A stretch of DNA of 33,345 nt, taken from NCBI GenBank assembly GCA_009929795.1, contig RZZR01000013.1:1-33345 (forward strand), given 5' to 3'. The position numbers and the translations under genes were made by a program. The notes below the pieces were generated by a model. The model was not told the origin of the DNA. It did no database searches and was given only the letters and a program-made list of their open reading frames with translations. The stretch is from Deltaproteobacteria bacterium. GTDB taxonomy: Bacteria; Desulfobacterota; Desulfovibrionia; Desulfovibrionales; Desulfomicrobiaceae. Positions 14,492 through 22,986 of this stretch are shown piece after piece; the first letter of the stretch is position 1, and every line of letters begins with the position of its first letter.

Positions 14492-15817
14492 TCAGCGTTT
14501 GATCCTTCTAACCGGAAGAATTGTGATTCTGGCCATGGGTTCAAGCGGAAAGACCGCGCCGTTTCGAACGTCGGCCACCCAGTGATGCCTGTGGCTCCTC
14601 CTATCCGACGTCCAGACCCACGGGGCCGCATGGGGCAGCCAGTCCGGAACGCAGGAGGTTCGAGGAAAGACCGGGGTCTGAAGGATTGTGGCCATCTCGT
14701 CCACCGTGGGCAACCGCCAGGCTCTTCCGCCGTCTTTGGGTAGCCCGGCCAGAACCTCGGCGGCCTCGGCCATGTTCATCGGATACCCCGGGCCGTGAAG
14801 GCTCCACTCCAGACCGGTGCGCGCGTCGAGCATGCCGTGTTCCGTGGACTGAAAAACGCTCGATCCGGAATTTGTCGCCCGCAAGAGATCGTCCAGGCCG
14901 ATAAAATTCGGAAGATTCCGGACGCCGGTCCGTATCGGATCGCTCCTTGGCCGAATAACCCGAATCGGCTTGATTTCAGCCTCGTCCAGACGGCAAACAG
15001 CCTCGTGTTCCTTCAACCATCGCTTGAACAAATCATCCAAGGCCCCGGTCATTTCCTTGGCCGAAGCAAAACGACGGCCGGGAATCGGGTTCATCGCCCG
15101 CTTGAAAAACGCCGTCCATTTGGCATCCCAGCCGGCTTGTTCGTCAACGCGACCCGGCTCCGGGGGAAGATGGCCGCTCAAGAGCCGGTACAGGACCACG
15201 CCCACGGCGTAGAGATCGGCTGACGGGTTCACTCCGTTGGGATCCTCTTCCTGCTCCGGGGCCGCGTAATAGGCCGAACCCACCCGCATGGCCCGATGGG
15301 GGATCCATTCCCGGCCCCGGACCAAAGCCAGCCCCAAATCGATGAGTTTTACCCGGCCCGTGCCGGTGAGCATGAGATTGTGGGGTTTGACGTCGCGATG
15401 CACCATGCCGGCCCGGTGCATGCGGTCGAGCCCGGCCAGGGCCTGTCTGACGAAATCCATGGCCAGCCCGGGCTCCATGGGCCTGGTGGCCTCTTCCACT
15501 CTCCGGACCTCGCCAATGATCAGGCCCAAATTCACACTGCAATACTCCATGACCATGTAGGGGGTCCCCCTGTCATGACCAAGATCCCAGACCGAGGCGA
15601 TGTTCTCGTGCTCCAATGAAGCCATGAGCCGGGCCTCATCCCTGAACCGCTCATTCAGAACATCCAGGCCAACAAGGGCCTCGTTCAGCTCACTGGGACG
15701 CAGCAATTTCAAGGCCATGACTTTGCCCAAAGCCTCGTGCTCCACGGTCAAAACCGTGGCCATGCCGCCTTGCCCCAACCGGCCCAGGACCCGATAGGGG
15801 CCGATGCGCACACTCAT
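14492..15817 (-). CDS. Ser/Thr protein kinase (Hanks type) with C-terminal DUF1566/Lcl domain
   Basis: The 441-residue protein phosphorylates Ser/Thr residues of unknown targets. Kinase features are a glycine loop (GRLGQGGMATV, 12-22), Lys37, Glu61, the catalytic loop HRDVKPHN (140-147) with Asp142, DLG (160-162) in place of DFG, and YYAAPEQ. The domain ends near 270. After a linker, residues 328-438 form a DUF1566-type domain (GMLDARTGLEWSL, WRLPTVDEM, VWTSD). This domain is common in surface or exported proteins but here is fused to a kinase with no membrane segment. The start ATG 15817 lies 13 bases after the phosphoesterase stop, with GGAAG upstream; the longer frame to 16063 reads through that gene and is rejected. 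No FHA or PP2C gene is adjacent. Confidence 0.92.
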   Translation of the reverse strand: MSVRIGPYRVLGRLGQGGMATVLTVEHEALGKVMALKLLRPSELNEALVGLDVLNERFRDEARLMASLEHENIASVWDLGHDRGTPYMVMEYCSVNLGLIIGEVRRVEEATRPMEPGLAMDFVRQALAGLDRMHRAGMVHRDVKPHNLMLTGTGRVKLIDLGLALVRGREWIPHRAMRVGSAYYAAPEQEEDPNGVNPSADLYAVGVVLYRLLSGHLPPEPGRVDEQAGWDAKWTAFFKRAMNPIPGRRFASAKEMTGALDDLFKRWLKEHEAVCRLDEAEIKPIRVIRPRSDPIRTGVRNLPNFIGLDDLLRATNSGSSVFQSTEHGMLDARTGLEWSLHGPGYPMNMAEAAEVLAGLPKDGGRAWRLPTVDEMATILQTPVFPRTSCVPDWLPHAAPWVWTSDRRSHRHHWVADVRNGAVFPLEPMARITILPVRRIKR

Positions 15818-15830
15818 CGTGTCGCTTCCA

Positions 15831-16553
15831 TCAATACAGCCTCTTGGCCGAAATCTCCGGAAATCCCTGCTCCCGAATGCGGGCCACGGTCCGCTCGATG
15901 TCGTAGGGCACGCAGCGGACTTCAACAGTCCGCCGTGTGTCGTCCCAGAGCACGTACTTGGCCCGGGGATCGCCGTCCCGGGGCTGGCCCACGCTGCCCA
16001 CGTTGCAGACAAAAGCCTGCTCACCCACGGGATAAATCCCTTCCTGCACGGGCCGGCGGGCAACCACTCGGCCGTCCCAGGTCACCAGCTCAAGTTCGTG
16101 GGTATGGCCGACGAAATTGGCCTTTTCGTTCATCTTTGGGAATCGGCTGGCCAATTCGTCCGCATCCAGGGCGAAAAGATAGGTGCGGATCTCGTCAGGG
16201 GGAAAGCCATGGACCACCCGGCACCCATCCTGAACCAGAAACCGGGGCAATCCGGAGATATATTCCAGGGACGAGGCCGAGATGAGTTTTGCCGTCAGAT
16301 CCACGGCCTTGCGGCTCTGGGGGTTGAACCAGCTCCGGGTCATGGGAAAGGCCACGCCCTGCTCATGGTTGCCCATGACGCAGGGGATGTCCCGCTCCCG
16401 GACGAGATTCAGGCACTCCTCGGGCTCGGGCCCGTACCCGACCACGTCCCCGGCGCAGAGGACATGATCCGGCACCTGAGCGTCGATGTCGGCCAACACG
16501 GCCTCCAGGGCGGCCAGATTGCCGTGGATGTCGGAGATGACGGCCAGGCGCAT
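15831..16553 (-). CDS. Calcineurin-like metallophosphoesterase
   Basis: The 240-residue protein has the full set of family metal motifs: DIHGN (8-12), GDVVGYGPEPEEC, GNHE, VVHGF and VGHTH. The GDVVGYGP form resembles the YfcE/protein-phosphatase-like branch (DUF2156-free, single domain), which acts on phosphoesters; the substrate is not predictable. The position directly before the Ser/Thr kinase (13-base gap) and 5 bases after the YbgA-type gene suggests it could be the opposing phosphatase, but this is inference. Confidence 0.9.
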   Translation of the reverse strand: MRLAVISDIHGNLAALEAVLADIDAQVPDHVLCAGDVVGYGPEPEECLNLVRERDIPCVMGNHEQGVAFPMTRSWFNPQSRKAVDLTAKLISASSLEYISGLPRFLVQDGCRVVHGFPPDEIRTYLFALDADELASRFPKMNEKANFVGHTHELELVTWDGRVVARRPVQEGIYPVGEQAFVCNVGSVGQPRDGDPRAKYVLWDDTRRTVEVRCVPYDIERTVARIREQGFPEISAKRLY

Positions 16554-16558
16554 GGCAT

Positions 16559-17515
16559 TTACACGTGGTTCATGAGGCCCAACTCAACGGGATGGGGCCG
16601 CAGATAGTATTGCTCGGACAGGTATTCCTGGCCGTACTTGCGCACATAGTGGTTGACCAGGGTCACGGGGACGATGAGGGGCTGAAGCCCCCGGGCGTAG
16701 AGGCTGACGATCTCGAGCATCTCCTGCTTCTCGTCGGCAGTGAGGATCTTTTTGAAATAGCCAAGGATATGCATGAGCACGTTCTGGTGCTTCCTGCGGG
16801 TTGTCTTGAAGCTCAGGGCCTTGAGAAGAAGGGGCAGATAGGCCTGTTCCAGATCGGCGACCGACAGGGAACCTGCCCGGGCCACGAGGCGACCCATTTC
16901 CCGGTAGGTGGGCTCGTGGTGGGCCATGATCAGGAGCTTGTGCCGGGTGTGGAAACGGACCAAACCGGCCGGGCCAAGATCGGAGGACAGCAAGTCCCTG
17001 AAGCGCTTGAGCACGAAGACTCGGGTGATGAAATTCTCCCGCAAGGCCGGATCGTTCAGGCGGCCCTCCTCCTCGGCCGGCACAAGCGGAAAGCGGTCCA
17101 TGAACATGCGGGCCCAGATGCCCACGCCCTTCATGCTTGGAATGCCTTTCTCGCTGTAGACCTTGACCCGCTCCATGCCCGAGCTCGGCGATTTGCTCTT
17201 GAAAATGTACCCGCACAGACACAAAGGCGTGAGCTCTTCCAGACGGCCCTGTCCCCAGGCCTGCATGCGATCGGTGTGGTCCTCCCGGGTCTTGATGGTC
17301 CGCAGGCGGGGATGCTCCGGATCCCCTTCCAGACGCATGGCTTCCCGAGGCACGGGCAGGCCGCATTCCACCTCCGGGCACACGCCCACATAGTCGAAAA
17401 ACTGACCCAGAGTGTCCCGCACGAAGCGGTCCAGCTTGTGGCCGCCGTCGTACCGAACGTTTTCGCCCAGCAGACAACGGCTGACTCCCATGGGAATTTT
17501 TTCCGTTCCGTCCAT
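16559..17515 (-). CDS. ybgA: YbgA-type protein (DUF523 + DUF1722)
   Basis: The 318-residue protein has an N-terminal DUF523 domain with conserved cysteines in SRCLLGENVRYDG (Cys14), CPEVECGLPVPRE and CLCGYIFKSKSPSSG. The C-terminal DUF1722 domain (about 180-310) has RFHTRHKLLIMAHHEPTYREMGRLVA and FKTTRRKHQNVLMHILGYFKK. Members commonly sit beside photolyase genes, as here. Recent work on DUF523/DUF1722 proteins points to Fe-S / tRNA-thiolation-like chemistry, but I treat the function as unassigned. The start ATG 17515 has AAGGAG six bases upstream; a 12-base gap follows the photolyase. Confidence 0.93.
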   Translation of the reverse strand: MDGTEKIPMGVSRCLLGENVRYDGGHKLDRFVRDTLGQFFDYVGVCPEVECGLPVPREAMRLEGDPEHPRLRTIKTREDHTDRMQAWGQGRLEELTPLCLCGYIFKSKSPSSGMERVKVYSEKGIPSMKGVGIWARMFMDRFPLVPAEEEGRLNDPALRENFITRVFVLKRFRDLLSSDLGPAGLVRFHTRHKLLIMAHHEPTYREMGRLVARAGSLSVADLEQAYLPLLLKALSFKTTRRKHQNVLMHILGYFKKILTADEKQEMLEIVSLYARGLQPLIVPVTLVNHYVRKYGQEYLSEQYYLRPHPVELGLMNHV

Positions 17516-17527
17516 GCCTTTCTCCTT

Positions 17528-18874
17528 TCAGCCGCCGAAACGGCGAATATACGCATCCACGTCGAATTTTCGCCGACACCCGGCCTGACTCATATAGCGG
17601 ACCGTACCGAAAATGGACCGCTCCTTCCATGGCCGATCGTGTAATCCGCCCATGGACCAGAGAACGCCCACGTACCCGTTGGGATCCCGGCCGTCGAGCT
17701 CAAAGCGATCGTTCAGGTCCACGGCCGTCTTCACGGCCTCTTCGGGCGTGGCCGTCCATTCCAGGATCTTCTTGGCCCAGTACATGCGAAGATAGCCGTG
17801 CATGACCCCGGTCTGGACCATCTGGCGCTGGGCCGCGTTCCACAGGGGGTCGTGGGTGACCGCCCGCTCCAGCTCGTCCCGGGAATAGAGGTACGGACGG
17901 GGGTCTCGCCGGTGCTTGTCCAAAGTGGCCCGGCCCCAGTCGGGTAGGCCAACCAAAGAGTCGTAGTCCCGGCAATGAAGGCAGAAATTGTCGCTCAGTT
18001 CCCGGCGGACAATGAGTTCCTCCAGAAAGGCCTCCCGGTCGGCGGACGGCACTCCCTTGCGCTCTGTAACCCGGCGGGCCACCTCCTGGGCCGAGATCTG
18101 GCCGAAATGGAGGAAGGGCGAAAGCCTGGATTGGCCATCCTTGTTGGGATCGTTCCGGTTCCGGTCGTACCCGGCCAGCCCCCGGGCCAGAAACTCCTCC
18201 AGACGCTCGGACCCGGAACCCGGACCGGGCCGGATCCCGGAAACAGGCTCCACTTCTCGCTCGCAGTCCAGACCGGCCAGCACGGCCTCGGCCGAAAAGG
18301 GATCTCCGGCCTCCATCGAGGCCTGAGTCTCGAGATTCGGAAACGGGGTCAGGAACTCGGCCGCCCGGCGATGAATCTTGGGCCTGATGGTCCGGGCCGC
18401 GTATTCTCGCTTGTCCGAGACCGCCCAGCACGGGATCACGTTGTGAGCGTCCACGCAAAAAACGGGGCTGGAAACCTGGCTCGTGACCTCGGCCTGCCAG
18501 GCCCGCTTCAGGCGAAGGGGATCGAAATCCGTGACCAGGGCCCCTGCTTGAACCCGGGTTACAAAGGCCGAGACCTCGGCTCCCGGTTCTCCACGCAAGA
18601 AGAAAAAAGGAATGTTCCGCTTGTCCAGAAGCTTGGCCGTCTCCTCCAGGCCCCTGAGCATGAAGTCGTAGGCCCTGAGCGTGGCCCGGGGAAAGGCCGA
18701 TACCAGACAAAAGACCACAAATATTGGAGCCCCGGTCTTACGGGCCAGGTCCTGGGCCTGGATGAGAGCCCAATTGTGCTCGGCCCGCTGGTCCCGGCTC
18801 ATCCAATAGACCACCGGCCCCGGGCCCTGGGCCGCCTCACGCAGAATTTGAATCCGTTCCGGGTGCACCCTCAT
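17528..18874 (-). CDS. phr: Class II deoxyribodipyrimidine photolyase
   Basis: The 448-residue FAD enzyme splits UV-induced cyclobutane pyrimidine dimers using blue light. Class II signatures are VVYWMSRDQRAEHNWAL at the N-terminus, the ELIVRRELSDNFC segment, WNAAQRQMVQTGVMHGYLRMYWAKKILEWT, and DLNDRFELDGRDPNGYVGVLWSMGG, with the C-terminal FGTVRYMS. The start ATG 18874 overlaps the stop of the PPOX-like gene (ATGA). The YbgA-type gene follows. A photolyase implies the organism meets light, unusual to note for a presumed anaerobe but known in sulfate reducers. Confidence 0.95.
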   Translation of the reverse strand: MRVHPERIQILREAAQGPGPVVYWMSRDQRAEHNWALIQAQDLARKTGAPIFVVFCLVSAFPRATLRAYDFMLRGLEETAKLLDKRNIPFFFLRGEPGAEVSAFVTRVQAGALVTDFDPLRLKRAWQAEVTSQVSSPVFCVDAHNVIPCWAVSDKREYAARTIRPKIHRRAAEFLTPFPNLETQASMEAGDPFSAEAVLAGLDCEREVEPVSGIRPGPGSGSERLEEFLARGLAGYDRNRNDPNKDGQSRLSPFLHFGQISAQEVARRVTERKGVPSADREAFLEELIVRRELSDNFCLHCRDYDSLVGLPDWGRATLDKHRRDPRPYLYSRDELERAVTHDPLWNAAQRQMVQTGVMHGYLRMYWAKKILEWTATPEEAVKTAVDLNDRFELDGRDPNGYVGVLWSMGGLHDRPWKERSIFGTVRYMSQAGCRRKFDVDAYIRRFGG

Positions 18875-19365
18875 GGGGCCTCAAGGACGATCTCGGTCAC
18901 GGCCTGGAAACGTTCCACGAGCCGGATGGACTCCACGTCGAGACGCATGAGGGCCGTGGAGGCCAGGGCGATGAACTCGGCCAGCTCCGGATGTCGGTCA
19001 ACGAACAAACGGCCAAGTTCAATACGCTCTTGCCCATCCTTCACTTCCACGGCCCGGGCCGCGAAGGTCAGGACCGGGGCCGAGAAATCGGGCTCCCGGC
19101 CAGACTTCGAACCGCCAATGAGCAGGGAGACCCACGGATTCTCGGCCATGTTCCGGTACTTGGTCGTCTCTCGAGGTGTGGCCAGAACGATGGTTTTCAG
19201 GTCGGCCGTGCAGGCAAAGGCCATGATATTGGTCAGGGGCCGGTCCCGGCCGCAGGTGGCCAGAACCCCGCTCCGTTCATTCTTCAGAATGGTTTCCAGA
19301 CGTCGGAGCAATTCCTGATCCAGAACCCGTTTCTCCCTGGTGACCGTCAATTGCGGAGCGTGCAT
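18871..19365 (-). CDS. Pyridoxamine 5'-phosphate oxidase-like FMN-binding protein
   Basis: The 164-residue split-barrel protein has NERSGVLATCGRDRPLTNIMAFA, TIVLATPRETTKYRNMAENPWVSLLIG and the VLTFAARAVEV strand, which fit the PPOX-like flavin-binding fold. The true substrate of such paralogs is usually unknown (flavin, F420 or haem binding are options). The start ATG 19365 has AAAGGAG five bases upstream; the frame to 19902 is antisense-like read-through of the SDR gene and is rejected. It overlaps the SDR gene by 19 bases and the photolyase by 4. Confidence 0.88.
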   Translation of the reverse strand: MHAPQLTVTREKRVLDQELLRRLETILKNERSGVLATCGRDRPLTNIMAFACTADLKTIVLATPRETTKYRNMAENPWVSLLIGGSKSGREPDFSAPVLTFAARAVEVKDGQERIELGRLFVDRHPELAEFIALASTALMRLDVESIRLVERFQAVTEIVLEAP

Positions 19366-20882
19366 GTGGTCTCCTTTTGTTGGAACCGGACCGGGCCCTG
19401 CACGATCTTTGCCCCGGCCCGGCGGGCCAGACCGGTGAGCAGACCACGGAACAGGATCACGTGGACCGGGTGCAGGGAACGCCAGTAGATAATGCCCCAA
19501 AGCCCCCGGGGCAGGAACCGGGCCGAGAGCACGACCCGGGTCTGACGGGCCAAGACCGGTTCGAGCCGGAAATCGAGGATGGCCTCCCCGGGGAGGCGCA
19601 TCTCGGCCAGAAGCTGAAGTCGCTGGTCTACATCGACGACGAGTACCCGCCAGAAATCCAGGGCGTCGCCCACTTGGACCTTGTCCGGGTGTCGTCGGCC
19701 TCGGCGCAGACCGATACCGCCGAGCATCCGATCGGCCAGGCCGCGCAGATTCCAGAGCCAGTCGGCAAAGTACCAGCCGTGCTCCCCACCGATGCCGGCC
19801 ACGGCCGGCCAGACCTCGGCCGCGGGACGATCGAGCACGGCCGTGAAGGCCATCTCGAGTACCGTGCCCCCGGCGTAGGATACATCCCCGCAATCGACCC
19901 ATTCCGGAGGTCGCAGATCCCCGGCGTCACTCCAGCAGGTTTCCACGGTCTGCTGGCGGACCCGGTCCAAAGCCCAGGCAATGGCTTCGGCCACGGTGAC
20001 CAGAGGTGCGGGCACGGCCTCCCGGATGCGGTTGTCTTGGCAGACGACCTCGTTGCCAAGCCCCTGGGCCAAAGGTTTGGCTAGAGCCGCCGGAATCGGG
20101 GTGACCAGATGGATCCAATAGGAACTCAAGGTCGGAGTGAGCACGGGGACCGGGATGATCAGCCGTGGTTTGAGCCCGGCCGCCCGGGCGTAGATATCGA
20201 ACATCTCTTTATAGGTGAGGATGTCAGGCCCGCCGATGTCATAGGTCTCCCCGGCCGTAGCCTCGTTCTCCAGGCAACCCGCCAAATAATCCAGAACATT
20301 GGAGATGGCTATGGGCTGGCATCTGGTATGGACCCAGATCGGGGTGATCATGACGGGCAGTCGGTCCACCAGATAGCGCATGATCTCGAAGGAAGCGCTC
20401 CCGGCTCCGAGGATCATGGCCGCCCGCAGCCAAGTCAGGGGAACCGGCCCTGAGCCCAAGATTTCGCCCACTTCCGTTCGTGACCGGAGGTGTTTGGACA
20501 ATCCCTGGCCGACCGCACCCAGTCCGCCCAGATAGATGATCCGTTTGACCCCGGCTTGTTCGGCAGCGGCCCGGGCGTTTTCGGCCGCTTTTCGGTCCCG
20601 TTCGGCGTAATCGTGCCCACCCGGAGCCATAGAGTGGACAAGATAGAACACCGCGTCCATGTCGGCCATGGCCCGGTCCAGAGATTCTCGGTTTAGGGCG
20701 TCGGCAGCCGCGATTTCACACTCTTGATGCCCGGCCCAGGGTCGACAACCCAGCTTGGCCCTACTCCGGGCCGCGGCCCGCACGGTCCACCCGGCATCCA
20801 GAAGACGGGGAACAAGCCGACCACCCACGTACCCCGTGGCCCCCAGGACCAGGACACGGCCGCGAGAAAAAATATCGCTCAT
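19347..20882 (-). CDS. SDR-family NAD(P)-binding protein with C-terminal DUF2867 domain
   Basis: In this 511-residue protein, residues 1-290 are an atypical short-chain dehydrogenase/epimerase: GATGYVGGRL near 13-22 binds the dinucleotide, followed by VFYLVHSMAPGG, RIIYLGGLG and TWLRAAMILG. Residues about 330-490 are a DUF2867 / polyketide-cyclase-like domain (AVLDRPAAEVWPAVAGIGGEHGWYFADWLW, DFWRVLVVD). The two-domain form recurs in genomes next to photolyase-type genes; the reaction is unknown. The start ATG 20882 has AAGGAG ten bases upstream. It heads the minus-strand run down to the vWA gene and is divergent from crcB. Confidence 0.9.
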   Translation of the reverse strand: MSDIFSRGRVLVLGATGYVGGRLVPRLLDAGWTVRAAARSRAKLGCRPWAGHQECEIAAADALNRESLDRAMADMDAVFYLVHSMAPGGHDYAERDRKAAENARAAAEQAGVKRIIYLGGLGAVGQGLSKHLRSRTEVGEILGSGPVPLTWLRAAMILGAGSASFEIMRYLVDRLPVMITPIWVHTRCQPIAISNVLDYLAGCLENEATAGETYDIGGPDILTYKEMFDIYARAAGLKPRLIIPVPVLTPTLSSYWIHLVTPIPAALAKPLAQGLGNEVVCQDNRIREAVPAPLVTVAEAIAWALDRVRQQTVETCWSDAGDLRPPEWVDCGDVSYAGGTVLEMAFTAVLDRPAAEVWPAVAGIGGEHGWYFADWLWNLRGLADRMLGGIGLRRGRRHPDKVQVGDALDFWRVLVVDVDQRLQLLAEMRLPGEAILDFRLEPVLARQTRVVLSARFLPRGLWGIIYWRSLHPVHVILFRGLLTGLARRAGAKIVQGPVRFQQKETTCTLRN

Positions 20883-20974
20883 GATCGTTGATCTCCTTGG
20901 AATGATTCTACCGATGCAATGATGAATGCACAAGGCCACGCAGTCAGTCTCGTTGATCAATTCAAATCGGATGG

Positions 20975-20988
20975 GCCAAAGCTTTGGC
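20975..20988. promoter_or_regulatory. 14-bp perfect palindrome between the SDR and crcB genes
   Basis: GCCAAAGCTTTGGC is a perfect inverted repeat in the 157-base divergent intergenic region. It could be an operator for either gene or a hairpin in the crcB leader. No T run follows it, so it is not a terminator. Confidence 0.45.
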
Positions 20989-21039
20989 TAGACGCGTTGT
21001 CGAACCTGGACTAGCCTGCTTGCCAAGGATCAAATTCTG

Positions 21040-21417
21040 ATGCTTTCCAAAATTCTCCTCATTGCCTTGGCCGGAGCGGGCGGAACCCTGGCCCGCTACT
21101 GGCTCTCAGGCTTGGTTTATTCTGTTTTGGGCCGGGGTTTCCCGTGGGGAACGGCCGTGGTCAATGTTTTCGGCTCCTTTCTTTTCGGGCTCATCTGGAT
21201 CCTGGCCGAAAACCGCATGGCCATCAACGCCGAAACGAGGACCATTCTCCTGGTCGGCTTCATGGGGGCGTTCACCACGTTCTCGACCTTCATCTTCGAA
21301 TCCTCGGCTCTGATGACCGATCTTCAATGGGCCAGGCTGGCGGTCAACGTTGTCGGCCAGGTCCTGGTCGGCCTGGTGGCCCTGAGGCTTGGATTTTTTT
21401 TTGGCAGGATTCTGTAA
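21040..21417 (+). CDS. crcB: CrcB/Fluc fluoride channel
   Basis: The 125-residue membrane protein has four hydrophobic helices and works as a dual-topology dimer that exports fluoride. The family motifs are all present: GAGGTLARYWLSG near the N-terminus, WGTAVVNVFGSFLFG with the key Asn, and GFMGAFTTFSTFIFES with the phenylalanine-box region. The start ATG 21040 has AAGGA ten bases upstream. I searched the leader for a fluoride-riboswitch pattern and did not see one. The DUF190 gene follows directly, a common pairing. Confidence 0.95.
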   Translation: MLSKILLIALAGAGGTLARYWLSGLVYSVLGRGFPWGTAVVNVFGSFLFGLIWILAENRMAINAETRTILLVGFMGAFTTFSTFIFESSALMTDLQWARLAVNVVGQVLVGLVALRLGFFFGRIL

Positions 21418-21429
21418 ATGGAGGGTTCC

Positions 21430-21750
21430 ATGATCGACATCGAGACCATCCGCATCTTTGTCGGCGAAACCGCCAGGCACCAAGGCCTTCCGGTCTATGA
21501 ACTCATTATCCGGGAGGCCCGTAAAAGAGGACTGGCTGGAGCAACGGTCTATCGCGGCGTCATGGGCTTTGGAGCCAACAGCCAAATCCATACGTCCAAA
21601 ATCCTTCGCCTTTCCGAAGACCTGCCAATCGTTATCGAAATTGTTGATACCCCCGAACGGATTCAGGCTTTTTTGCCCCATCTCGAATCGATCCAGATCA
21701 AAGGAGCCTATTCAATCACTCCCGGAAAAGGCATGCTCCATCTCAAATGA
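21430..21750 (+). CDS. DUF190 protein, CrcB-associated
   Basis: The 106-residue PII-like-fold family member contains IRIFVGETARHQGLPVYELIIREARKRGLAGATVYRGVMGFG and DLPIVIEIVDTPERIQAFLP. Genes of this family often sit beside crcB and are presumed to take part in fluoride or ion homeostasis, probably as a regulatory partner. Two starts are possible. ATG 21418 lies one base after the crcB stop. ATG 21430 has GGAGGG four bases upstream and is preferred. Confidence 0.88.
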   Translation: MIDIETIRIFVGETARHQGLPVYELIIREARKRGLAGATVYRGVMGFGANSQIHTSKILRLSEDLPIVIEIVDTPERIQAFLPHLESIQIKGAYSITPGKGMLHLK

Positions 21751-21885
21751 GAATCGAGGCCGGAGCCGACTGTCTGACTCGATAGACTCTTGCCTTTTGT
21801 GGTCTTCAAGGGCAGAACCCGCCTCGTTCGACCAAAAACGCCTCTTTCCCGTGTCCAGAACCCCGCAACCCGACGAGGAATTTCC

Positions 21886-22986
21886 ATGGCCTTGAGCATC
21901 GGCATCGTCGGACTGCCCAACGTGGGCAAGTCCACCCTCTTCAACGCCTTGACCCAGGCCCAGAACGCGGCCAGCGCCAACTATCCCTTCTGCACCATCG
22001 AGCCCAATCTGGCCGTGGTGCCCGTTCCGGACCACCGACTGGAGGCCCTGGCCAAGCTCGTCGATCCGGCCAAGATCACCCCGGCCACCGTGGATTTCAT
22101 CGACATCGCCGGCCTGGTCAAAGGGGCCAGCCAGGGTGAGGGCTTGGGCAACAAGTTCCTGGCCAACATCCGCGACACCCAGGCCATTCTCCATGTGGTC
22201 CGGTGTTTCGACGATCCCGACGTCATTCATGTGGACGGCTCCGTGAACCCCATCCGGGACATCGAGGTCGTTGAGACCGAACTCATCCTGGCCGACGCCC
22301 AGACCCTGGAACGCCGCGTCGAGCGTATGGGCAAGCAGATCAAAGGGGACAAGTCCCTGCAGCCGATGCTCGATCTCGCCTCGGCCCTACTCGCCCGTCT
22401 CATGACCGGACAACCGGCCAGGGGCTTTTCGGATCTCGAAACCGACCACGGCCGGGCCTTTGTTGCCGAGACATCCCTTCTCACCCTCAAGCCGGTCATC
22501 TACTGCGCCAACGTGGACGATGCGTCCCTGGGCCAAGGCAATCAATACGTCGATCAGGTCCGCGAATTCGCGGCCTCCCGCGGCGAGGCCGTGGTCACCA
22601 TCTCGGCCCGCATGGAAGAGGAATTGGTGGGGCTCGACCCCTCGGAACGGGCCGATTTTCTCGAATCCTTCGGCGTATCCGAAAGCGGCCTGGCCCAGAT
22701 CATCCACACCGGCTACGCCACCCTGGGCCTTATCAGCTACTTTACGGCCGGGCCCAAGGAAGTTCGGGCCTGGACCATCCGCCGCGGCTGGAAGGCCCCC
22801 AAGGCGGCATCGGTCATTCATACCGATTTTGAAAAGGGATTCATTCGGGCTGAAATCGTCGGGTTCGACGACTACGTGGCCCAGGGCTCGGAATCGGCCT
22901 GCCGGGCGGCAGGCCTGCTTCGATCGGAAGGCAAGGAGTACGTGGTCAGGGACGGGGACGTCGTCCACTTTCTGTTCAACGTTTAG
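21886..22986 (+). CDS. ychF: Ribosome-binding ATPase YchF
   Basis: The 366-residue Obg-related P-loop protein prefers ATP over GTP and binds ribosomes. The P loop is GLPNVGKST (near residue 8). [10 protein letters not shown], the switch region [10 protein letters not shown] and NVDD in place of NKxD (the ATP-specifying change) are visible. The C-terminal TGS domain has [36 protein letters not shown]. The start ATG 21886 has GAGGAA upstream; the frame from 21790 has no support. Its end overlaps the convergent ybeY by 11 bases. Confidence 0.96.
   Translation: MALSIGIVGLPNVGKSTLFNALTQAQNAASANYPFCTIEPNLAVVPVPDHRLEALAKLVDPAKITPATVDFIDIAGLVKGASQGEGLGNKFLANIRDTQAILHVVRCFDDPDVIHVDGSVNPIRDIEVVETELILADAQTLERRVERMGKQIKGDKSLQPMLDLASALLARLMTGQPARGFSDLETDHGRAFVAETSLLTLKPVIYCANVDDASLGQGNQYVDQVREFAASRGEAVVTISARMEEELVGLDPSERADFLESFGVSESGLAQIIHTGYATLGLISYFTAGPKEVRAWTIRRGWKAPKAASVIHTDFEKGFIRAEIVGFDDYVAQGSESACRAAGLLRSEGKEYVVRDGDVVHFLFNV

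Noticed and set aside
20883-21039. Fluoride riboswitch upstream of crcB
   Set aside because: The conserved riboswitch segments were not found by eye. A covariance-model search was not possible.
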